Below are positions 1 through 8,241 of a stretch of DNA of 64,000 nucleotides, in pieces. Positions within the stretch are counted from its first letter, which is position 1; every line of letters starts with the position of its first letter. The notes under the pieces were generated by a model that worked only from the letters and a program-made list of their open reading frames with translations, ran no database searches and was not told the origin of the DNA. Location: assembly GCA_004791255.1 (NCBI GenBank), contig SRUQ01000002.1:1-64000 (forward strand), given 5' to 3'. Made by a program: the position numbers and the translations under genes. The DNA comes from a bacterium M00.F.Ca.ET.205.01.1.1 (lineage in GTDB: Bacteria; Pseudomonadota; Alphaproteobacteria; Rhizobiales; Rhizobiaceae).

Positions 1-162
1 ACGCCGACGCCGTTCCATTCCGATGCGCTGATCGCCGAACTGCAGGACGCGCTGGTCGAAACCTGGGATGCGCTCGGCATCCCCTACGGCTCAGCCGGCC
101 GGCCGTCGGTCGCCAAGACCGACCGGACAATCCCGTTGCTGGTGCCCCAGTCGGGCGGCTGA
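1..162 (+). CDS. C-terminal end of a protein truncated by the window edge
   Basis: An open frame enters from the left edge and ends at TGA 160-162, giving the last 53 residues of a protein (ends LLVPQSGG). Codon use is GC-rich and matches neighbouring genes. The visible part is helical (ELQDALVETWDALG) with a basic Pro/Gly tail and shows no motif I recognise. It lies just upstream of a FixK-type site that serves the next gene, so it probably belongs to a separate transcript. No function can be given from this fragment. Confidence 0.5.
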   Translation, partial: TPTPFHSDALIAELQDALVETWDALGIPYGSAGRPSVAKTDRTIPLLVPQSGG

Positions 163-206
163 AATCAGTTGGGAGCACAGTTTAAATGCTTCTGCGCGAG
201 AACCAT

Positions 207-220
207 TTGATCCGGCGCAA
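207..220 (+). promoter_or_regulatory. FixK/Fnr-type binding site upstream of the DUF2267 gene
   Basis: The sequence TTGATCCGGCGCAA matches the FixK/FnrN dyad TTGAT-N4-(A/C)(T/G)CAA. It ends 58 bp before the ATG at 279, a distance that suits a class II Fnr/FixK promoter (site centred near -41). It is one of seven such sites in the first 23 kb. Confidence 0.7.
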
Positions 221-278
221 GGCGCTGGCGCTCCCGGCACTCCAGGATGACGGCAAAGCTCCAAGGAGTAGACCGACC

Positions 279-713
279 ATGAGCCACGTGTCCCACACAT
301 CTTTCGGTGACTTCGGTCACGCCGCGCAGCAGGCTCAGCAGTGGGTCAAAGAGCTTGCCAGGGATCTCTGCTGGAGCGAACCAAGTGCTTGCAGACTGCT
401 GCGATCCGTCCTGCATACGCTGCGAGACTGGCTATCCGAAGCAGAAATGGCGGATTTTTCAGCGCAGCTGCCTGTCTTGGTTCGCGGCATGTACTTCGAA
501 GGGTGGGCCCCATCCACACCTGCCCATGATCGCAAGAAACGCGATTTTGTGCTCAGCGTCCAAAGGAGTTTCGGCTACGATCAGGAGATCGATTTCGATG
601 TCGCGATCAACGCCGTGTTCAGGCTGCTCGACCGACATATCTCGCATGGCGAAATCGTCCAGGTCAGAAACTCGATGAAGACGTCGCTCAGAAATTTGTG
701 GCCGATGGATTGA
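279..713 (+). CDS. DUF2267 domain protein
   Basis: This 144-residue soluble protein looks like a DUF2267 member: an all-helical fold with a central segment around LPVLVRGMYFEGW and a C-terminal part GEIVQVRNSMKTSLRNLW. The family has no known biochemical function and in alphaproteobacteria is often found with universal stress proteins. An open frame extends upstream to 186, but it would run through the FixK site at 207-220. The ATG at 279 has an AAGGAG ribosome-binding site just upstream (about 262-267), so I chose it. The next gene starts 3 bp after the stop, which points to one operon with the phosphoribosyltransferase and PNPOx-like genes. Confidence 0.8.
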   Translation: MSHVSHTSFGDFGHAAQQAQQWVKELARDLCWSEPSACRLLRSVLHTLRDWLSEAEMADFSAQLPVLVRGMYFEGWAPSTPAHDRKKRDFVLSVQRSFGYDQEIDFDVAINAVFRLLDRHISHGEIVQVRNSMKTSLRNLWPMD

Positions 714-716
714 CCG

Positions 717-1427
717 ATGTTCCGCGACCGGGAAGACGCTGGCGTGAAGCTCGGCATGGAGCTGGGAACGCTTCCGTTGCACCGGCCTGTTGTACTCGCA
801 CTGCCGCGAGGCGGTGTGCCGGTCGCAGTGGAGGTGGCGAGAATTCTCCATGCTCCCGTCGACCTGCTTATCGTCCGAAAGGTGGGCGCCCCGGGCAATC
901 CGGAACTGGCTGTCGCCGCAATCGTCGATGGCGCCCCCGGGGAGGTCGTGCTGAACCGTGAAATCGTCGAGGCCTATGCGCTTGACGAAGACGCGTTGCG
1001 CGTCCTGATTGCCAAGGAACGTCCCGAACTCGAACGTCAGCGCGCTGCCTATCGGGGAAAGAAGAAGCCGATCTCGATCGCGGTAAAGACCGCGATCATC
1101 GTCGATGACGGAGCCGCGACCGGTACGACCATGAAGATCGCGATCCGCGCCCTCAAGCGCCGATCACCGAGGGAAATCATCGTTGCCGTTCCTGTTTCGC
1201 CGCAGGAGACAGTAGCTGAACTGGCGCGGGAAGCGGATCGTGTGGTTTGCCTCAGTCAGCCAGGACAGTTTCGCGCCTTGGGTTACCATTACTTGCGGTT
1301 TCCTCAGCTCTCCGACAGCGACGTTGTCTCCGCCATGGACCAAGCCGCCCAGCTATACAAGACTGGCCAGAGGCAGGTCCCCGGCGTTGATGCAAAGGCC
1401 AACAACAGGAGATCGCATCGATGCTGA
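717..1427 (+). CDS. Phosphoribosyltransferase-family protein
   Basis: A 236-residue type I phosphoribosyltransferase fold. The PRPP-binding loop is clear at residues 128-139 (IVDDGAATGTTM, with the paired Asp 130-131), and an N-terminal ALPRGGVPVA segment is typical of this subfamily. Members are often annotated as erythromycin-esterase- or dienelactone-hydrolase-linked phosphoribosyltransferases, but here the hydrolase domain is absent. The nucleobase or other acceptor is unknown. The gene sits between DUF2267 (3 bp gap) and the PNPOx-like gene (7 bp overlap), so it is probably co-transcribed from the FixK-type promoter at 207. Confidence 0.85.
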   Translation: MFRDREDAGVKLGMELGTLPLHRPVVLALPRGGVPVAVEVARILHAPVDLLIVRKVGAPGNPELAVAAIVDGAPGEVVLNREIVEAYALDEDALRVLIAKERPELERQRAAYRGKKKPISIAVKTAIIVDDGAATGTTMKIAIRALKRRSPREIIVAVPVSPQETVAELAREADRVVCLSQPGQFRALGYHYLRFPQLSDSDVVSAMDQAAQLYKTGQRQVPGVDAKANNRRSHRC

Positions 1428-1867
1428 TCCGCACACTTTCTGCCCTGGAATGTACCAGACTGCTAAGCGCCAATCGTGTTGGCCGCCTGGCTTGCGCGAA
1501 GGACGGGCAGCCCTACGTCGTTCCTTTCCATTACGCCCATTCGGATGCCCACCTTTACGCGTTTTCCATGCCCGGCAAGAAGATCGAATGGATGCGAGTC
1601 AATCCGCTGGTGTCCGTCCAGGTCGATGAACATGGCCAGGGGCGAGGATGGAGAAGCGTCGTTGTCGACGGCCGCTATGAAGAACTGCCTGATCGGATCG
1701 GCCACAAGCTTCAGCTGGATCATGCCTGGTCGGTCTTGAGCAAGCACGCCGACTGGTGGGAACCTGGCGCCCTCAAACCCGTGGTTCCTGCCACGGCCGA
1801 CAGTGCACCGCATGTTTTCTTCCGCATCCTGATTGAACAGGTGTCCGGACGAGAAGCAAGCGAGTAG
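1421..1867 (+). CDS. Pyridoxamine 5'-phosphate oxidase-like flavin-binding protein
   Basis: This 148-residue protein has the split-barrel flavin-binding fold of the PNPOx-like family. The opening LSALECTRLLSANRVGRLACAKDGQPYVVPFHY and the later KKIEWMRVNPLVSVQVDE are characteristic. Such proteins bind FMN, FAD or F420-like cofactors and reduce varied substrates; the substrate here cannot be read from sequence. The start overlaps the end of the phosphoribosyltransferase by 7 bp, a sign of translational coupling. It is the last gene of the three-gene operon, followed by the convergent universal stress protein. Confidence 0.85.
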   Translation: MLIRTLSALECTRLLSANRVGRLACAKDGQPYVVPFHYAHSDAHLYAFSMPGKKIEWMRVNPLVSVQVDEHGQGRGWRSVVVDGRYEELPDRIGHKLQLDHAWSVLSKHADWWEPGALKPVVPATADSAPHVFFRILIEQVSGREASE

Positions 1868-1942
1868 TCGTCGCGACAATTTGTTGCGAGAAAATGGAAT
1901 GGGCCGGCGCAATCCGCCGGCCGCTTTTCCCGCCGTCAGATG

Positions 1943-2779
1943 CTATCGCGCCATGAACACGGGCAGCGATTGGCCCACAAGCATCGACTTGGTGACGCCG
2001 CCGAAAATCCGCTCGCGCAACCGGGAATGGCCATAGGCGCCCATGACCACCAGATCAGCTGCGGTGTCGCCGGCATGCTGGCGAAGCACGTCGGCCACCG
2101 AGTGGTTCGAACTCGGCAGCCGTTCGACCGTCACCTTCACGCCGTGCCGGGCAAGATAGGCGGCGGCATCTGCACCTGGCTCCTCGCCATGATGGAACTC
2201 ATTTTCAATCGGATCGACGATGACAAGGCGCACATCTTCGGCGCCTTTCAGCATATCGAGCGACTCGCGGACGGCGCGCGACGATTCAAGCCGGGCGTCC
2301 CATGCGACAAGGACGCGTTTCGGCTTCAGCGTCGGGTGCGAGCCTTCGGGAACGAGCAGAATGGGCTTTCCCGACGAGAACAGCGTGCCCTCGATGACTT
2401 TATCCTTCAGCGCATGGCTTGCCAGCAGATCTGGCCCCAGAATGGTCAGATCGGCGTAGCGGGCACGCCGTCCGATGACGTCGTCCGCCCATCCCGTGTC
2501 AGGATAGTCGTCGCTCAGATCAGCCGATACGGCGCTCTGGGCAACAAAGCCGGCGACGTCCGCAATTCGTTTTTCGAGCCTTTGCAACTCGGCCTGACGC
2601 TCCTCAAGCCAAGCCGGTGAGACGACGGCAGCATACTCACCGCCTGAGGGTGGCGCGGCGAGTTCGAGAACGAGCACGGAGAGGTGGGCACCAACCTCTT
2701 CGCACAGATCGGCAGCGAGCTTGAGATCGCGCTCACCCTGGTTCGGTCCGGTGACGGTAAGCAGTGTCTTGAATGCCAC
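1943..2779 (-). CDS. Universal stress protein (tandem UspA domains)
   Basis: A 278-residue protein with two Usp-like halves. The second half ends in the ATP-binding signature GAYGHSRLRERIFGGVTKSML (G-x2-G-x9-G-S/T type), so it is probably an ATP-binding Usp. The first half starts MAFKTLLTVTGPNQGERDL and is less conserved. Usp proteins support survival in low oxygen, stationary phase or nitric oxide stress. A FixK-type site (2852-2865) lies 72 bp upstream of its start, next to the divergent cytochrome c gene, which suggests oxygen control. A second, similar protein is encoded at 22.3-23.1 kb. Confidence 0.92.
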   Translation of the reverse strand: MAFKTLLTVTGPNQGERDLKLAADLCEEVGAHLSVLVLELAAPPSGGEYAAVVSPAWLEERQAELQRLEKRIADVAGFVAQSAVSADLSDDYPDTGWADDVIGRRARYADLTILGPDLLASHALKDKVIEGTLFSSGKPILLVPEGSHPTLKPKRVLVAWDARLESSRAVRESLDMLKGAEDVRLVIVDPIENEFHHGEEPGADAAAYLARHGVKVTVERLPSSNHSVADVLRQHAGDTAADLVVMGAYGHSRLRERIFGGVTKSMLVGQSLPVFMAR

Positions 2780-2851
2780 GGCGGCAACTCCTCATTCCGA
2801 GTGAATTTCAATCGTTGCGGAAAGCATAGGCGAGAGGGGCCGGTGGGTTCA

Positions 2852-2865
2852 TTGCGCTGAATCAA
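2852..2865 (-). promoter_or_regulatory. FixK/Fnr-type site for the universal stress protein gene
   Basis: TTGCGCTGAATCAA (TTGCG-N4-ATCAA, read on the plus strand) lies 72 bp upstream of the minus-strand Usp start at 2779. It is paired with a second, perfectly symmetrical site only 22 bp away (2888-2901) that faces the cytochrome c gene. Confidence 0.65.
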
Positions 2866-2887
2866 ACACGTGGGCCGCGGTGGGCAA

Positions 2888-2901
2888 TTGATCCGGATCA
2901 A
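2888..2901 (+). promoter_or_regulatory. Perfect FixK/Fnr dyad upstream of cytochrome c
   Basis: TTGATCCGGATCAA is a fully symmetrical Fnr/FixK dyad. It ends 52 bp before the ATG at 2954, the expected distance for a class II activated promoter. It is the best match to the consensus in the window. Confidence 0.8.
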
Positions 2902-2953
2902 CGTGCAGGCAAGCCAAAGTCGTAGGGTGGCGCCAATCAATCGGGAAGCGCAG

Positions 2954-3352
2954 ATGAAATTCCTGGTCGCGGCGGCTCTGGCAGGATTGGCCTTCAACGC
3001 GGCGACCGCCCAGGAGCTCGGCAACGGCGAGACGGAATACAAGAACTCATGCGCCGTCTGCCACGGCCCCGAAGGCAGAGGCGATGGACCCCTCGGCGAC
3101 GAATTGGTGAAGCGTCCGGCCGACCTGACCAGGCTTTCGAAAGACAATGGCGGCGCATTCCCCTACTGGCGCGTTTTCGCGGTGATCGACGGCCGCGCCA
3201 TGGTGCCGGAGCATGGCGATCGCGACATGCCGGTCTGGGGCCGCCAATTCCTTCCTGGCGACGCCAGAAAATACGGCCCGAACGCTGGAGAAATCGTCAC
3301 CGAGGAACGCATCCATGAGCTGGCTGGTTATGTCCAGACACTGCAGCAATGA
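2954..3352 (+). CDS. Periplasmic class I cytochrome c
   Basis: A 132-residue secreted monohaem cytochrome c. A signal peptide (MKFLVAAALAGLAFNAATA-Q) is followed by the haem attachment site CAVCH (Cys33, Cys36, His37) and a likely axial Met92 in DMPVWG. The frame is open upstream to 2870, but that extension contains the FixK site and lacks a signal peptide, so the ATG at 2954 is the better start. It probably moves electrons in the periplasm under low oxygen. The partner oxidase or reductase is not visible; the kinase-like fusion gene follows by 49 bp. Confidence 0.9.
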   Translation: MKFLVAAALAGLAFNAATAQELGNGETEYKNSCAVCHGPEGRGDGPLGDELVKRPADLTRLSKDNGGAFPYWRVFAVIDGRAMVPEHGDRDMPVWGRQFLPGDARKYGPNAGEIVTEERIHELAGYVQTLQQ

Positions 3353-3401
3353 GCGCGGATCGCGGAAACGGATCGTGCAAGGGACACCAAGGAGGCCGGC
3401 G

Positions 3402-4955
3402 ATGATTGTCGACGACCAGCAAGCCGCAGCCGCTTTTCTGCTCGATCCCGCTTCCTATGGGGCGATCAGACCGATCGAGGTGATCGAGACGCATATCTCG
3501 CGCATTTTTCTCACTGGCGAACGCGCTTACAAGATGAAACGCGCGGTCAAGCTGCCTTATGTCGACTTCTCGGCGCCGGCCCTCAGGCTCGCCGCCTGCG
3601 AGAAAGAGGTGGAACTCAACTCGAAGACCGCACCCGGGCTTTACCTGGGGGTGCGTCGCATCACGCGCGAGGCCTCCGGCAAACTGGCTTTTGACGGCAA
3701 GGGCCAAATGGTCGACGCGGCAATCGAGATGGTCCGCTTCGACCAGTCGAAGCTGCTCGATCGCATGGCAACCGCCGGTGAATTGACGCCGGCGCTGATG
3801 AGCGCGGTTGCGCGCATGATCGTCGGCTTCCATCGAGCCGCGCCGACAGTCCACAATGGCAGCGGCTCATCCAATCTGGCGGGCGTGCTGGACATCAACG
3901 AGGCCGGCTTTGCCACCAGCCATGTTTTTACAAAAGCGGAGATAAAGACCTTTGCCGAGATTTTCCGCACCGCCCTCGCCCGCCATTCCGAATTGCTCGA
4001 CCGCCGCGAAGTCGCGGGCAAGATCCGCCGGTGCCATGGCGATCTGCATCTGCGCAACATCTGCCTTTTCGACGGCGAGCCTCGCCTCTTCGATTGCATC
4101 GAATTCAACGACCAGATCGCGAGCATCGATGTTCTGTACGACCTTGCCTTCCTGTTGATGGATCTTTGGCACCGCGGATTTCCGCAGTTCGCCAATCTTG
4201 CAATGAACCGTTATCTCGACGAAGCCGACGACGAGGATGGGGTCATCCTGCTGCCCTTTTTCCTGGCCGTGCGGGCTGCCGTGCGCGCCCATGTCACCGC
4301 AACGCAGGTCGAGGAAGGCAGTGGCGAATCCGACAAGTTGATTGCCGAAGCCAGATCCTATTTCGACCTTGCCAAAACCTTTCTCCAGGAAACACCGCCG
4401 CGGCTCGTGGCCATCGGTGGCCTCAGCGGCTCCGGCAAGACGACCGTTGCAGAGGCGCTAGCCGCCCATATAGGCGCGCCGCCCGGCGCCCGCATAGTCG
4501 AAAGCGACCGCATCCGCAAAGCCATGCATGGGGTGCCAGCCGAGACCAGGCTGCCGGACAAAGCCTATCGGCCGGAAGTCTCGGACCGCGTCTACCGGGA
4601 GATGGCATGGCGGGCCGGCCTGATCCTTTCCGAGGGCGGTTCGGTCGTCGCCGATGCCGTTTTCGACAGACCGGCCGATCGTGAACGGATCGAGAAGGCG
4701 GCGCGCAGCCGGGCTATCGGATTCTACGGATTTTGGTTGGAAGCGGATCCGCTCGTGCTTTGGCAGCGGGTCAGTGAACGCAAGGGGGGTCCTTCCGACG
4801 CCACGATAGATATTCTCTCGCGGCAGTTGCAGCGAAATGCCCCACAGTCCAACTGGCAGAAGATCAACGCCGATCGAAAGCTCGCCGACGCTGTCGCGGA
4901 ATTGAGAAGGTTCTCGCAAAACGACGCGCCCGAAACCCTGCGCACAGCCTCCTGA
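3402..4955 (+). CDS. Aminoglycoside-phosphotransferase-like / P-loop kinase fusion protein
   Basis: A 517-residue two-domain protein. The N-terminal part has the fold of the aminoglycoside phosphotransferase/protein-kinase-like family: CHGDLHLRNI near residue 210 is the catalytic loop and LFDCIEFND holds the metal-binding Asp. The C-terminal part begins with a Walker A motif, GLSGSGKTT, near residue 340 and resembles gluconate- or shikimate-kinase-like AAA proteins. Fusions of this type are widespread in proteobacteria and not characterised; there is no reason to call it a resistance gene. An AAGGAGG ribosome site sits 6 bp before the ATG at 3402. The open frame upstream overlaps cytochrome c and is rejected. 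Confidence 0.85.
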   Translation: MIVDDQQAAAAFLLDPASYGAIRPIEVIETHISRIFLTGERAYKMKRAVKLPYVDFSAPALRLAACEKEVELNSKTAPGLYLGVRRITREASGKLAFDGKGQMVDAAIEMVRFDQSKLLDRMATAGELTPALMSAVARMIVGFHRAAPTVHNGSGSSNLAGVLDINEAGFATSHVFTKAEIKTFAEIFRTALARHSELLDRREVAGKIRRCHGDLHLRNICLFDGEPRLFDCIEFNDQIASIDVLYDLAFLLMDLWHRGFPQFANLAMNRYLDEADDEDGVILLPFFLAVRAAVRAHVTATQVEEGSGESDKLIAEARSYFDLAKTFLQETPPRLVAIGGLSGSGKTTVAEALAAHIGAPPGARIVESDRIRKAMHGVPAETRLPDKAYRPEVSDRVYREMAWRAGLILSEGGSVVADAVFDRPADRERIEKAARSRAIGFYGFWLEADPLVLWQRVSERKGGPSDATIDILSRQLQRNAPQSNWQKINADRKLADAVAELRRFSQNDAPETLRTAS

Positions 4956-4978
4956 TTCATCCGGCAGGGCGATCGGCC

Positions 4979-7660
4979 TCAACGCAGTTCGAGTGTTGCC
5001 TCGACAAGGCCGGGTTCACTCGGATGACGCCTTGTCGAGAATCCGAACTCGCGGCACATGGCCAGCATCGTCGCGTTCTCGCCAAGCATTATCCCCTGGA
5101 TTCGATCAATTCCATCTGCCTTCGCATAGTCGACCAGGTGGCTGAGCAATTCCCAACCCAGACCATGACCCTGCAGATCGGTGCGGACCAGCAAGGCATA
5201 TTCGGCGACAGCGTGATCCGGATCGCAGGACAGGCGGCTGATACCGCCCAGCGCACCGGAACTCGCGTCCAGGGCGACAAAAGCCATGTCGCGGTCGTAG
5301 TCGAGCTGGGTGAGCCGCTTCAACATCTGGTCGGAGAAGTTTTTGCGCGGCGACAGAAAACGCAGCCGCAGATCATCGGGCGAAATCCTGGCAAGGAATT
5401 CGGGATAGAGCGCGATGTCGGCCGGCTTGATCGGGCGAATGTCATAGCGGCTGTCGCCCACCGAGAACGTCTTTTCCCAACCGGACGGATAAGGCCTGAT
5501 GGCAAGCGCCGGGTTCGGCCCCGGGTCCTCCACGCGTTCCGGCTCGATCTCGATGCGGGCGTCAAGCGCGATCACGCCCTCGGCGTCGGCCAGCAGCGGA
5601 TTGATGTCCAACGAAACGAGGCACGGAAAGTCGACGATCATCTGCGACAGGCCGTTGAGTGCTGCAACGATCGACTGCCTATCCGCCGGCTTGCGGTCGC
5701 GGAACCCGGCGAGCAGGCGACCGATCCTCGTTTGCCCGATCAGGTCACCGGCCAGAACGTCGTCGAGCGGCGGCAGCGCGATAGAGGTATCGTCCATGAT
5801 TTCGACCGCAACGCCGCCGGCGCCAAACAGGATGGCGGGACCGAAAATCGGGTCGCGGCTTGCACCGAGAATCAATTCCTGCGCCTGCTTCCGCTCCACC
5901 ATGGGCTGAACGGCATAGCCTTCAATATCGGCGTGCGGGGCCTGCTTGCGCACGCGTGCCTCGATTGCGCGTGCGGCCTCGCCTGCCGCAGCGGCGGCAG
6001 CAATGTTGAGCATAACCCCACCAATGTCCGACTTGTGCGAGATTGCCTTGGACAGCAGCTTGACGACGACCTGTTTGGACGTCTTGAGAAGCCGACTGGC
6101 CGCCACCTCCGCTTCGCCAGGAGATCTGGCGACGATCGTCTCGGGAACCGGAATGCCGTAGGCGGAAATAGCCGTCTTGGCTTCGGGTTCGGTCAGTATC
6201 CGTCGTCCTTGCCTCGCGACCTGCCTGAAAATGGCAAGCACGGCTTGTCGGCCGCTTCTAGCGTCCTCTTCGCGGCTGGACGGCGTGCGCATCAAAGCCC
6301 GCTGAGCCCGCGACCATTCGCTCAGGTAGGAGACAGCCGTTGCGGCATCCGCCGGCGTCTCGAAGCTGGCAATACCGGCATCCTGAAGAACACGTCGCCC
6401 TTCGCGCGCCGTTCGTTCGCCAAGCCAGCAGGTCAGGACAGGTTTGCCGTCAATCCTACCGTCCTGCGCGAGCGCCGCCACCGCGCTTGCCGCCGCAAGC
6501 GGCGAGCCGAGTCCAGTTGGGCAGTTCATGACCAGGACGACGTCGGTGCCGGCATCGGCCGCGACGGCCTCGATCGCGGCCCGATATCGCCCTGGTGGGG
6601 CGTCACCGATGATGTCGACCGGATTGGCGTGGGACCAGGTGCCCGGCAGGACGGCATCCAGGCGAGCGATCGTTTCCGGCGATAGTTCGGCGAGTTGCCC
6701 GTTGCCTTCAATGAGTTGATCGACGGCCAGCACGCCGGCGCCACCGCCATTGGTGACAATACCGACCCGGGCTCGCTCCAGCGGAGCGAAACGAGCGGTC
6801 GTTTCAACCGCATCGAACAGCTCGGTCAGGCCGTTGACGCGCAGGATGCCGGCGCGCAGCAACGCCGCATCGACGACGCGGTCGGCGCCCGATAGCGCGC
6901 CGGTGTGGGTCGCAGCCGCTTTCGCCGATTGCTCGTGCCGGCCAGATTTGATCGCGATCACCGGCTTGATGCGTGCCGCCGCGCGGGCGGCCGAGATGAA
7001 CTTGCGCGGATTGGGAATTGTTTCGAGATACATCACGATGGCCCGCGTGTGCACGTCACCCGCCAGCATGTCGAGACAATCACCGACATCGACATCCGCC
7101 ATGTCACCGAGCGAGACGATCTGGGAGAATCCGACATTGTTGTCCGCCGCCCAGTCGATCAGCGACGTGGCAATGGCGCCGGATTGCGACAGCAGCGCGA
7201 TATTGCCGGCCCCGGCGGCCATGTGTGCAAACCCGGCATTGAGCCCCAATGGCGGGATCATCAGCCCGACCGTGTTCGGCCCGATGATCCGGAAAAGACT
7301 GGGCCTGGCGGCATCGAGCATCGCCTGGCGCAGGCCATTGTCGCGCGTCAAGCCGGCGGTGATGACGACCGCCGTCCGCGTGCCCTTCTCAACAAGATCG
7401 CGAACGATGGCGGGAACCGTATCGGGCGGCGTCACGATGATTCCCAGGTCTGGAACACCGGGAAGGTCGGCCGCCTTGGCATGGCATTGCCGGCCGGCCA
7501 CCTCGGAGTATTTCGGGTTGACCGGCCAGATCTCGCCCTTGAAGCCGCCGCTGACGATGTTGTCGAAGACGACACGGCCAACCGAGCCTTCGCGCACCGA
7601 TGCGCCGAATACGGCAACCGACTTCGGGGCGAAAGCATGTTCCAGATTTCGGATCGTCAC
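4979..7660 (-). CDS. Acyl-CoA synthetase (ADP-forming) fused to a GNAT acetyltransferase
   Basis: An 893-residue fusion in the order CoA-binding domain (about 1-130), succinyl-CoA-ligase-like domain with the phospho-histidine region ATHTGALSG (near residue 257), ATP-grasp domain (about 480-690) and a C-terminal GNAT domain (about 730-890, with RTDLQGHGLGWELL as the acetyl-CoA loop). Family members include protein lysine acetyltransferases of the Pat type and ADP-forming acetate-CoA ligases. Since the phospho-histidine is present, both ligase and acetyltransferase roles are possible. A FixK-type site lies 51 bp upstream. With acetate kinase and phosphoketolase nearby, a role in acetyl-CoA/acetate balance or protein acetylation under low oxygen is inferred. 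Confidence 0.9.
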   Translation of the reverse strand: MTIRNLEHAFAPKSVAVFGASVREGSVGRVVFDNIVSGGFKGEIWPVNPKYSEVAGRQCHAKAADLPGVPDLGIIVTPPDTVPAIVRDLVEKGTRTAVVITAGLTRDNGLRQAMLDAARPSLFRIIGPNTVGLMIPPLGLNAGFAHMAAGAGNIALLSQSGAIATSLIDWAADNNVGFSQIVSLGDMADVDVGDCLDMLAGDVHTRAIVMYLETIPNPRKFISAARAAARIKPVIAIKSGRHEQSAKAAATHTGALSGADRVVDAALLRAGILRVNGLTELFDAVETTARFAPLERARVGIVTNGGGAGVLAVDQLIEGNGQLAELSPETIARLDAVLPGTWSHANPVDIIGDAPPGRYRAAIEAVAADAGTDVVLVMNCPTGLGSPLAAASAVAALAQDGRIDGKPVLTCWLGERTAREGRRVLQDAGIASFETPADAATAVSYLSEWSRAQRALMRTPSSREEDARSGRQAVLAIFRQVARQGRRILTEPEAKTAISAYGIPVPETIVARSPGEAEVAASRLLKTSKQVVVKLLSKAISHKSDIGGVMLNIAAAAAAGEAARAIEARVRKQAPHADIEGYAVQPMVERKQAQELILGASRDPIFGPAILFGAGGVAVEIMDDTSIALPPLDDVLAGDLIGQTRIGRLLAGFRDRKPADRQSIVAALNGLSQMIVDFPCLVSLDINPLLADAEGVIALDARIEIEPERVEDPGPNPALAIRPYPSGWEKTFSVGDSRYDIRPIKPADIALYPEFLARISPDDLRLRFLSPRKNFSDQMLKRLTQLDYDRDMAFVALDASSGALGGISRLSCDPDHAVAEYALLVRTDLQGHGLGWELLSHLVDYAKADGIDRIQGIMLGENATMLAMCREFGFSTRRHPSEPGLVEATLELR

Positions 7661-7711
7661 CCCTGTGTCTCCCGTTCGCGGCGATAGTCGCCAAACGAAC
7701 TTGCCCGTTCA

Positions 7712-7725
7712 TTGCGTTGGATCAA
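7712..7725. promoter_or_regulatory. FixK/Fnr-type site in a divergent promoter region
   Basis: TTGCGTTGGATCAA (TTGCG-N4-ATCAA) lies 51 bp upstream of the acyl-CoA synthetase-GNAT gene (minus strand) and 96 bp upstream of the DUF302 gene (plus strand). One site could serve either gene or both; the spacing to the minus-strand gene fits better. Confidence 0.65.
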
Positions 7726-7821
7726 AGCCTGCTGCGCTGGTGGCGATTAGCTGTGCATGAGGTCGAGGCGATCCGCCGGCGGAGTGGCGTCGGCCTTTGC
7801 GACCGACGATTGGAGCATCTG

Positions 7822-8208
7822 ATGGCGTACTATTTCAGCAAGACCGTCGACATGCCGTTCGCCACGGCGATCAGCCATGTGACCAACAAGCTCGCAAGCA
7901 AGGGATTTGGCGTTCTGACCTCGATCGACGTGAAGCAGGTGATGAAGGCCAAGCTTGGCACCGATTTCAAGCCATACGTGATCCTTGGCGCGTGCAACCC
8001 GCATTTCGCATGGCGTGCGCTTCAGGCCGAAGACAAGATCGGAACCATGCTGCCTTGCAATGTCATCGTCACGGAGGTTGGGCCAGGGAAGATAGAGGTC
8101 GCGGCGGTGGATCCGGTCGCTTCGATGGGCGCCATCCACAATCGCGAGCTTGCGCAGGTCGCGAAGGATGTGCGTCGCCTGCTGGAGGAAATGGTCCGCG
8201 AACTCTAG
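7822..8208 (+). CDS. DUF302 domain protein
   Basis: A 128-residue protein matching the DUF302 family: MPFATAISHVTNKLASKGFGVLTSIDVKQVMKAKL, then YVILGACNPHFAWRAL and LPCNVIVTE. The conserved Cys/His-containing segment GACNPHFA is the family hallmark. DUF302 proteins are small, soluble or periplasmic, and uncharacterised; they often sit near thioredoxins, cytochromes and metal ATPases. The open frame runs upstream to 7600 through the control site, so the first methionine of the domain (ATG 7822) is the likely start. It begins a run with the P-type ATPase, thioredoxin 2 and MgtC-like genes, all with gaps under 35 bp. Confidence 0.85.
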   Translation: MAYYFSKTVDMPFATAISHVTNKLASKGFGVLTSIDVKQVMKAKLGTDFKPYVILGACNPHFAWRALQAEDKIGTMLPCNVIVTEVGPGKIEVAAVDPVASMGAIHNRELAQVAKDVRRLLEEMVREL

Positions 8209-8241
8209 CACCAAAGGGACGATCAGCTTGAGGGACATCGT

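Noticed and set aside
3402..4955. Reading the kinase-like gene as an aminoglycoside resistance gene
   Set aside because: The fold is shared by many kinases; fusion to a P-loop domain and the chromosomal low-oxygen context do not support resistance.
5024..6685. Long plus-strand frame (553 codons)
   Set aside because: It lies antisense to the acyl-CoA synthetase-GNAT gene, which has clear domains; the antisense product has no family features and is a GC-rich third-position shadow.
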